This document shows positions 17,071 to 23,486 of a stretch of DNA of 64,000 nt, one piece after another. The position numbers and the translations under genes are program-made. Positions within the stretch are counted from its first letter, which is position 1. Every line of letters starts with the position of its first letter. Location: positions 124,001 to 188,000 of the forward strand of contig NZ_CAAJGK010000107.1 of assembly GCF_900996245.1 (NCBI RefSeq). Direction: 5' to 3'. The notes under the pieces are model-generated. The model made no database searches, was not told the origin of the DNA, and was given only the letters and a program-made list of their open reading frames with translations. The DNA comes from Paraburkholderia sp. BCC1886. GTDB lineage: Bacteria; Pseudomonadota; Gammaproteobacteria; Burkholderiales; Burkholderiaceae.

Positions 17071-18354
17071 TCAAACTCTCCCCGGTGCGGCTGGTCGTTG
17101 CGCGAGCAACAGGCTCGCCGTGTTATTTGCGATGCGGTCGTTGTTGATCATCAGCGGCGCGGAGTACAGGTCGCGCAAATGGCGCCCGACGCTGTACGGC
17201 GTGCCGTTGCGATAGCCGGCCATGCCGCAGATCATCAGCACTTCCTGCACGACCTGCAGCGCAGTGGTGGACATACTGGTCTTCAGCGTGTTCATGTCGG
17301 CCGCGAAGCCGAGTTGCGCGGCTAGCGGCGCGTCCGCTTGCGCGGCGCCCCGGCGTGACAGGCTCGCGGCTTGTGCCGCGGCGAGCGCGCCGGACACGCG
17401 CGCCTGCATCATCTGCAGCAGACCGACCGCTTCCGACAGGCGCACGCCGCCTGGCGGCAGCGAACCCGGTTTGGCGCGTGCCTGAGCGCGAAAGAAGGCC
17501 TTCGCGCGATTGACCGCGTCGCCGGCCACGCCGGTCCACACGGAGGCCCACAACGTGTGCGAGACCGGCAGCATGGTCTGATCGGCGATCTCGGCAAACG
17601 GCGCGGGCAGGATCTGTTCGGCCGACCCGCTTGCGACGAGGCGGAAGCCTTCGCTGCAGGTGCCGCGCATGCCCATCGAGTCCCAGCCGCCGCGTTTTTC
17701 GAGTTGCGTGTCTTCGCGCAAGGCGACGATCAGTACCTGATCGGCCGCAGGCGATTCAGCGGTGCGACGCGCCGTGACCAGAATGCCGTCGGCATGGGCG
17801 CCATACGAAATCGTCGGCGCGAGCTTTTCGATTTTGAAGCGCTCACCGTCGAGTTCGACCGCACACGCACTGGTGCGCATGCTGCCGCCGATGGTCTCTT
17901 CCGAAGTCGCCGACGCGAGCAGCCACTGATGCTCGACCAGTTGCGACATGAAACGCCGGTGCCATGCGGCGGTGCTGCCATGTGCCTCGATGCAGGCCAC
18001 CTGAATCTGGTGCATCGCGAACACCATCGCGGTGGACGCACAACCCTGCGCGAGTATTTCGCAGAGCGCGCCGATGTCGGCCAGCGACAGTCCCGCGCCG
18101 CCGAGCGCGAGCGGCACCATCACCGAAAGCAGGCGCTCGCGTTTGAGCGCCTCGAAGGCTTCGCGTGGAAAGCGGGCTTCGCGATCCACCGCATCGGCGA
18201 ATTCGGCGGCCACGGCCGCGCAACGCTGCGCGGCCGCGCGCCAGCCGGATTCGGTTCCGACTGCCGTCAGCACGACGGCAGGATCGTCCGGCGGCAAGGC
18301 CGGATCGGCCTGCGGCGCCGCGAGGGCGACCGCATCCAGCAGCGGGGCGTTCAT
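17071..18354 (-). CDS. acyl-CoA-dehydrogenase-like flavoprotein acting with a carrier protein
   Basis: A 427-residue protein with the acyl-CoA dehydrogenase fold: an N-terminal helical domain (LLSVMVPLALGGAGLSLADIGAL, read as LALGGAGLSLADIGAL), a beta domain (WLLASATSEETIGGSMRT, GGWDSMGMRGTCSEGF) and a C-terminal four-helix bundle. FAD-contacting positions look kept. The C-terminal stretch where typical enzymes have YEG with the catalytic Glu reads SAPLMINNDRIANN here, without that Glu. It may therefore be a carrier-protein oxidase or a monooxygenase-like variant. Its start overlaps the carrier-protein stop by 4 bases and its stop is 1 base from the ligase start. Dehydrogenation of a carrier-bound aminoacyl group is the natural hypothesis. 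Confidence 0.85.
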   Translation of the reverse strand: MNAPLLDAVALAAPQADPALPPDDPAVVLTAVGTESGWRAAAQRCAAVAAEFADAVDREARFPREAFEALKRERLLSVMVPLALGGAGLSLADIGALCEILAQGCASTAMVFAMHQIQVACIEAHGSTAAWHRRFMSQLVEHQWLLASATSEETIGGSMRTSACAVELDGERFKIEKLAPTISYGAHADGILVTARRTAESPAADQVLIVALREDTQLEKRGGWDSMGMRGTCSEGFRLVASGSAEQILPAPFAEIADQTMLPVSHTLWASVWTGVAGDAVNRAKAFFRAQARAKPGSLPPGGVRLSEAVGLLQMMQARVSGALAAAQAASLSRRGAAQADAPLAAQLGFAADMNTLKTSMSTTALQVVQEVLMICGMAGYRNGTPYSVGRHLRDLYSAPLMINNDRIANNTASLLLAQRPAAPGRV

Positions 18355-18602
18355 GCGGCCGCCTTCGCCTGTTGCAACTCGGTGACGGCGGCCGCCATCG
18401 CGTCGATGCTGGAGAACAGGCGCCGCGTCAGCAGACGATCGGGAATCTCGATGTCGAATTCATCTTCGATGGCCAGCATCAGATGCACGGTCGCGAGCGA
18501 GGACAGGCCGGCCGCGTAGAGGTCCGCGTCGTCGGCCAGCGTGTCCGGCGAGACGTCCAGACGGGCCGATTCGGAAAGGATGCGTCGCAATGCAGTTTTC
18601 AT
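18351..18602 (-). CDS. acyl carrier protein-like small carrier protein
   Basis: An 83-residue acidic helical protein starting MKTALRRILSESARL. The phosphopantetheine attachment site is in DLYAAGLSSLATVHLM, with S35 at the position of the Ser of the usual DSL motif. LALEDEF-like helix III (MLAIEDEFDIEIP) follows as in acyl carrier proteins. It is the first gene of the five-gene operon and should be the substrate of the amino acid:[carrier protein] ligase. It needs a phosphopantetheinyl transferase encoded elsewhere. An in-frame ATG at 18626 was rejected because the later Met matches the family start. Confidence 0.92.
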   Translation of the reverse strand: MKTALRRILSESARLDVSPDTLADDADLYAAGLSSLATVHLMLAIEDEFDIEIPDRLLTRRLFSSIDAMAAAVTELQQAKAAA

Positions 18603-18952
18603 GGTGTGGTGCCCCCAAATGGTCAACGGTCACTTCGGTAGTCCTGGCATCGGGCACGTCTGCGTGGTGGATTGTTTGTGATTCATCGCAGCGCCCGACG
18701 ACAACCCGGCACATTCACGGGAACGACGCAGCGCGGGGCGGTTGCGTCTTTCCGGGTTCGAGCAGGCCGTTTCTGCTGGCTCGCTGCGAGGCTTTGTGCC
18801 GATGACCCGTATTTAAGAATCGTCAACGCCTGGCGTCAGTGCGATGGCGCACGGAAACACGCGTTTCGCGGACGTACCGTGTAGCCAATGCAACGGGTCT
18901 GGCGTCGAGCCAGGCCGTCATCGTTGAAACTCCTGGACCGGTAGGGAACGTG
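18603..18952. other. 350-base divergent intergenic region
   Basis: Separates the minus-strand carrier-protein operon from the plus-strand GNAT/polymerase unit and must hold both promoters. No gene is supported inside. No clear -35/-10 pair or palindrome stood out by eye. A GTAGGG ribosome-binding site lies just before the GNAT start. Confidence 0.5.
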
Positions 18953-19486
18953 ATGAACTGGAAAACGCTGGAATTCGAGCAGCTTTCGGCGCGCGAGCTG
19001 TATCTCATCTTGCGGGCGCGCAGCGCGGTGTTCGTGGTCGAACAGTCGCATGTCTGTCTCGATGCCGACGGTCACGACGAACACGCATTGCACGTGTTCG
19101 CAGCCGACGACATGACGCGGCCTATGCCGATTCTCGCTTATGCGCGTGTGCAACCGGGCGATGCCGAAGACCCGGAGATCACCATCGACAAGGTGCTGAC
19201 GAGCCCGTTGCGACGCGGCGACGGCACCGCCGAACTGCTGCTCGAACGGGTGCTGGAAGCGATTGCCGAGCGCTGGCCCGGTCACGCGGTGCGGGTTGCC
19301 GCGCCGCTCGGCTTGCGCGACTTCTATACGCAGTTCGGCTTTCGCAAGAGCGAAGGGCCTTACCTCGAGCATGGTGTGCCGTACATCGGACTGACGCGCC
19401 AGGTGCGCAGCAGTTCGACGCGCTTCGCTGCGTTGCGCCGGCAGCGCGACGGGGCGGAACTCGTCAACACGTTCGAATTGCTGTGA
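18953..19486 (+). CDS. GNAT-family N-acyltransferase (ElaA-like)
   Basis: A 177-residue GCN5-related acyltransferase. The N-terminus MNWKTLEFEQLSARELYLIL and RSAVFVVEQ are typical of the ElaA subgroup. The acyl-CoA pyrophosphate-binding part corresponds to SPLRRGDGTAELLLERVLEA, and the C-terminus YTQFGFRKSEGPYLEHGVPY carries the conserved family block. The start at 18953 follows GTAGGG and matches the family N-terminus. An extension to 18839 has no support. Its stop overlaps the next gene's start (TGATG), so it is translationally coupled to the polymerase-like membrane protein. This suggests acylation of a sugar amine or of a carrier-bound amino acid in the same pathway. Confidence 0.85.
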   Translation: MNWKTLEFEQLSARELYLILRARSAVFVVEQSHVCLDADGHDEHALHVFAADDMTRPMPILAYARVQPGDAEDPEITIDKVLTSPLRRGDGTAELLLERVLEAIAERWPGHAVRVAAPLGLRDFYTQFGFRKSEGPYLEHGVPYIGLTRQVRSSSTRFAALRRQRDGAELVNTFELL

Positions 19487-21042
19487 TGGCGCGCGTACTC
19501 GTTACCCCTTCGTCGGCGCGCTCCGCCATGACCACTGCCGGCGCGTCGCGCCGGACCCAGGTCGACGCGGTGCCGGCTGCCGTGCGTGCGAGGCTTGCTG
19601 CGCTGGCGCGCGGCGGCGATGCTTCCAATGCGTCCAGCAGCGCGAAAAAAGGTCTGCGCCATCCACTGCGCGCACCGTTGCTGCTGTTCGCCGTGACCCT
19701 GGGACTCGTGCTGCTGCATCAGGGCAGGCTGGTCGAAATGTTCTTCCCGCTCGGCGCCTTAGGCGTCGCTGCGTTCCTTTACTGGCGCTCGCCGGCGCAT
19801 TACGTCGGCTTCGTCTGCTGGCTGTTCTTCCTGACTCCGGAAGTGCGCCGGCTGGCCGATTTCGTCGACGGGTCGTTCAATCAGCAGAGTCCGATCATGG
19901 TCGCGCCGTTGCTCGCCGTCGCGCTGACGGGCCTGACCTTGCTCAAGCACCTGCCGATGCTGGGTCAACGCCGCGCCGCGCCGCTGGTGCTGATCGTGAT
20001 CGCGCTGCTGTATGCGTACATCGTCGGCATGGCCCAGGTCGGCCCGGCTGCCGCGACCTATACGCTGATCAACTGGCTTTACCCCGTGCTGCTCGCGTTC
20101 TACATGACGGTGACGTGGCGTCACTATCCCGACTATCACCGCGTGCTGCTGAAAACCTTTGTGTTCGGCGGCCTGCTGATGAGCGCGTACGGCCTGCTCG
20201 AATTCGTTTCGCCGATGCCGTGGGACGCGTTCTGGCTGGTGGCCTCGAAGATGGAATCCGAAGGCCAGCCCGTGCCGTTCGGCATGCGCGTGAGCAGCAC
20301 GATGAATTCGTGCGGCCCGTTCGCGGTCACGCTGATGACGATCCTGATCATGTCGCTCGCCGCGCGCGGCCGCACGCGCATCGTGCTGGGCTGCGTCGGG
20401 GTTCCCGTGTTGCTGCTGACGAGTGCACGCAGCACGTGGGGCGGTTTCGCGATTGCACTGGTGTATCTGTTCGCGATGCTGCCCGGCAAGAGCCGTGTGC
20501 GTTTGTTGGCCGGCGTGCTCGGGCTCGCCGTGATGGCCGCGCCGCTGCTGATGATCGACCAGATTGCCGACCCGGTCCTGCAGCGTTTCAGCACCGTGCA
20601 AAACCTCGGTCAGGACAACAGCTTCCAGGCGCGCACGGAGTTCTACAAGAGTTTCATGTCGTCGGCCTTGACCGACATTGCCGGGCAGGGGCTCGGCACG
20701 ACCGGCCTCGGCTCGCGCCTGTCGGACGACAAGTCCGCCCCCGCAATGGCCGATTTCGATAGCGGCCTGATGGAAGTGCCGTTCGTGATGGGCTGGCCCG
20801 GCACGCTGCTCTACACCACCGGCGTCGTGATGCTGCTGTGGCGCGCGTATCGCGCGAGCCGCCAGCGCGCGGCCGACCCGCTGGCGACCACCGGCGTCGC
20901 CGTCGCCGTCGCGATCTTCGCCATGATGGTGTTCATCAACACGCTCACGTCGGTGTCGGGGATGTTCTTTTTTCTCGGTGTGACCTTGCCGGTGATTTCG
21001 CTGCGCTATGCACAGGAGAAGCACGGGCGGCAGGGGCTGTAA
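19486..21042 (+). CDS. O-antigen ligase/polymerase-like (Wzy/WaaL family) membrane protein
   Basis: About 518 residues with some ten to twelve membrane helices, for example PLLLFAVTLGLVLLH, VGFVCWLFFLTPEV and VLGCVGVPVLLLTSA. A large loop carries TPEVRRLADFVDGSFNQQSP, and the Wzy_C-type core reads RSTWGGFAIALVYLFAM and FQARTEFYKSF. Such proteins polymerise or ligate lipid-linked glycans on the periplasmic side. ATG at 19486 is used; a GTG at 19483 is equally possible. In this locus it is the only candidate for the Wzy polymerase. The first 50 residues are a cytosolic, low-complexity extension. Confidence 0.87.
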   Translation: MARVLVTPSSARSAMTTAGASRRTQVDAVPAAVRARLAALARGGDASNASSSAKKGLRHPLRAPLLLFAVTLGLVLLHQGRLVEMFFPLGALGVAAFLYWRSPAHYVGFVCWLFFLTPEVRRLADFVDGSFNQQSPIMVAPLLAVALTGLTLLKHLPMLGQRRAAPLVLIVIALLYAYIVGMAQVGPAAATYTLINWLYPVLLAFYMTVTWRHYPDYHRVLLKTFVFGGLLMSAYGLLEFVSPMPWDAFWLVASKMESEGQPVPFGMRVSSTMNSCGPFAVTLMTILIMSLAARGRTRIVLGCVGVPVLLLTSARSTWGGFAIALVYLFAMLPGKSRVRLLAGVLGLAVMAAPLLMIDQIADPVLQRFSTVQNLGQDNSFQARTEFYKSFMSSALTDIAGQGLGTTGLGSRLSDDKSAPAMADFDSGLMEVPFVMGWPGTLLYTTGVVMLLWRAYRASRQRAADPLATTGVAVAVAIFAMMVFINTLTSVSGMFFFLGVTLPVISLRYAQEKHGRQGL

Positions 21043-21098
21043 GCGGGGTTGTCACGCTGCAATAAAAAAATTCGTAGAACAAGGACCAAGGACCAAGC

Positions 21099-22283
21099 AT
21101 GCGGATTCTCATCGTCACCCACGTCGTGCGTAGAAACGACGGGCAAGGGCGCGTCAACTACGAGATCGTGCAGGCCGCGCTGGCGGCAGGACATACCGTC
21201 ACGCTGCTCGCCGCCGAAGCGGCCCCGGAGTTGGTGCAGCACCCGCGGGTGCGTTTCGTCCAGGTCGCGACCAGCCGGTTGCCGACCCGACTTCTGCAGT
21301 ATCAGCTGTTCGCATGGCGCTGCGGCGCATGGATGCGTGCGCACCGGTCGGAGTTCGACGTGGTGCACGTGAACGGCTTCATCGCGTGGGCGCGCGCCGA
21401 CGTCAACGCGGCGCACTTCGTGCACGACGGGTGGTATCGCTGCGGCTTCTATCCGTTCCGTCTGCTCGGCAGCTTCTATCACGCGTATCAGGTGCTGTAC
21501 ACGCTGCTGAACATCCATTGCGAAAAATGGGCGTTCCGTCATGCCGAGGTCATCGTCCCGGTTTCGCAGAAGGTGGCGGGCGAAGTGCGCGCGCTGGGCG
21601 GCAGCATCGCCGACGCGCGCATGCAGGTCATTCACAACGGCGTGGACGTCGACGAGTTCACGCCGGGTGCGCCCGAGCGCGCCCGCTTCAATTTGCCGGA
21701 CGCGCCGTTCATGTTGCTGTTCGCCGGCGACCTGCGGATGTCGCGCAAGAACCTCGACACGGTGTTGCATGCGCTCGCGCATACCGCGCCGAACGTGCAT
21801 CTCGCGGTCGCGGGGATTTTGCACAACAGTCCCTATCCCGCGCTGGTGGCCTCGCTCGGTTTGACCGGCCGGGTCCATTTCACCGACATGGTGATGGACA
21901 TGCCCGCGCTGATGCGCTCGGTCGATGCGTTCGTGTTTCCGTCGCGTTACGAGCCGATGGGTCTCGTGTTGCTCGAAGCGCTGTCGGCCGGTTTGCCGGT
22001 CATCACGGTGCGCACCGCCGGTGGCGCCGAAGTCATCACCGCGGATAGCGGCATCGTGCTCGACGATCCGAACGATGCGCGGGCGCTCGCCGTCGCAATC
22101 GAACGCCTCGCCAACGAACCCGACTACGCACGCCAGCTCGGCGCCCATGCCCGTGAAGTTGCGCGCAGCCTGAGCTGGGAGGCGATGGCCGAACGCTATC
22201 TGTCGGTCTATGAACAGATCCATGCGCGCCGCGCGCCCGAGGCGCTGCCGGCCCGCTGCTCAACCGCATCGGTGGAACTATGA
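21099..22283 (+). CDS. glycosyltransferase family 4
   Basis: A 394-residue GT-B enzyme. The N-terminus MRILIVTHVVRRNDGQGRVN contains the glycine-rich acceptor loop. VVHVNGF and VPVSQKVAGEV are typical GT4 landmarks, followed by VIHNGVDVDEF. The donor domain reads FAGDLRMSRKN and ends with SRYEPMGLVLLEALSAGLPV, including the E-x7-E pair. Its stop overlaps the start of the next GT4 by four bases (ATGA). It is part of the plus-strand run GNAT, polymerase, GT4, GT4, propeller protein, GT4. The sugar is unknown. Confidence 0.93.
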   Translation: MRILIVTHVVRRNDGQGRVNYEIVQAALAAGHTVTLLAAEAAPELVQHPRVRFVQVATSRLPTRLLQYQLFAWRCGAWMRAHRSEFDVVHVNGFIAWARADVNAAHFVHDGWYRCGFYPFRLLGSFYHAYQVLYTLLNIHCEKWAFRHAEVIVPVSQKVAGEVRALGGSIADARMQVIHNGVDVDEFTPGAPERARFNLPDAPFMLLFAGDLRMSRKNLDTVLHALAHTAPNVHLAVAGILHNSPYPALVASLGLTGRVHFTDMVMDMPALMRSVDAFVFPSRYEPMGLVLLEALSAGLPVITVRTAGGAEVITADSGIVLDDPNDARALAVAIERLANEPDYARQLGAHAREVARSLSWEAMAERYLSVYEQIHARRAPEALPARCSTASVEL

Positions 22284-23473
22284 ATTTCGCGTCAATCGAC
22301 TCACCCGGCGACTCACCCGGCGACTCGCCAATCGACTCGCTGCAAATCGGCATGCACTGGTTCAACGAACGGCCGGGCGGTCTCGACCGCATGTTCAAGT
22401 CCCTGATCGATACGCTGCCCGCGCAGGGTGTCAACGTGCGCGGGATGGTGGCGGGCAGCCCGAACGTGTTCGATGCGTCGGGCGGCCGCGTGCTGGCTTT
22501 CGCCGGTGCGCAGGAGCAACTCGGCACCCGCTTGTGGGGTTCGCGCACCCAGTCGCGCGTGCTCAGCGCGGCGAAGATGCCGGACGTCGTCGCGTCGCAT
22601 TTCGCGCTCTACGCGGCGCCGACGGCGGGCGTGTTCCGGCGCGTGCCCAAGGTCGTGCATTTTCATGGACCGTGGGCGGCGGAATCGCATCCGGGCGGCG
22701 GTGGCGGCTGGTCGCGCGCGATGCGCATCGCCCTCGAACGCTTCGTGTATCGCGGCGCGACACGGCATATCGTGCTGTCGCAGGCGTTCAGTCAGGTGCT
22801 GCAGCAAACCTATGGCGTGAGCGAAGAAACCATTCGCATCGTCCCCGGTTGCGTCGATGTCGCGCAGCTGAATTCGCGCGCGACGCAGCGCCAGGCGCGT
22901 CAGCGGCTCGGCTTGCCGCACGACCGGCCGCAGGTGTTCTGCATGCGGCGTCTGGTGTCGCGCATGGGTCTCGAAGATCTGATCGACGCGATGGCGGTCG
23001 TCAAGCTGGCGGTGCCCGACGTGCTGCTGACGATTGCCGGCAAAGGTCCACTCGAAGCGGAATTGCGCGGGCGTATCGTGGCGCGCGGCCTCGAGGACAA
23101 CATTCGCCTCGCCGGCTTCGTGCCCGATGCGAAAGTGCCGTTGTGGTATCGCTCGGCCGATCTCTCGGTGGTGCCGACCGTGGCACTGGAAGGCTTCGGC
23201 CTGACCACCATCGAATCGCTCGCGGCCGGTACGCCGGTGCTGGTGACGCCGGTCGGCGGCCTGCCGGAAGCGGTCGCGCCGTTGTCCGCCGATCTGGTGC
23301 TGGAGTCGGGCGGCTACAAGGCGATCGGCGAAGGCATCGTCGATGTGCTGCTGGGCCGTCGCACGCTGCCGGACGCACAGGCGTGCCGCGCCTATGCGCG
23401 CCGCCATTTCGACCGCCCGGTGATCGCGGCGCAGGTCGCGCACGTCTATCGCGAAGCGATCGGCGCGTTCTGA
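22280..23473 (+). CDS. glycosyltransferase family 4 with repeat-bearing N-terminus
   Basis: A 397-residue GT-B enzyme, translationally coupled to the upstream GT4. The first 17 or so residues (SPGDSPGDSPIDS) are encoded by tandem 12-base repeats and precede the normal family opening LQIGMHWFNERPGGLDRMFK. VHFHGPWAAES, VPGCVDV, RRLVSRMGLEDL and the donor motif PTVALEGFGLTTIESLAAGT complete the fold. The repeat tail is probably a non-functional expansion near the N-terminus. Thirteen bases separate its stop from the propeller-like gene. Donor and acceptor are unknown. Confidence 0.92.
   Translation: MNFASIDSPGDSPGDSPIDSLQIGMHWFNERPGGLDRMFKSLIDTLPAQGVNVRGMVAGSPNVFDASGGRVLAFAGAQEQLGTRLWGSRTQSRVLSAAKMPDVVASHFALYAAPTAGVFRRVPKVVHFHGPWAAESHPGGGGGWSRAMRIALERFVYRGATRHIVLSQAFSQVLQQTYGVSEETIRIVPGCVDVAQLNSRATQRQARQRLGLPHDRPQVFCMRRLVSRMGLEDLIDAMAVVKLAVPDVLLTIAGKGPLEAELRGRIVARGLEDNIRLAGFVPDAKVPLWYRSADLSVVPTVALEGFGLTTIESLAAGTPVLVTPVGGLPEAVAPLSADLVLESGGYKAIGEGIVDVLLGRRTLPDAQACRAYARRHFDRPVIAAQVAHVYREAIGAF
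22297..22344 (+). repeat. tandem 12-base repeat inside a glycosyltransferase gene
   Basis: CGACTCACCCGG occurs perfectly twice (22297-22308 and 22309-22320). Two diverged copies follow (CGACTCGCCAAT at 22321 and CGACTCGCTGCA at 22333). The unit is four codons long, so expansion or contraction keeps the frame and only changes the number of SPGD-like units. Confidence 0.85.
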
Positions 23474-23486
23474 TGCGCCGGTAATC

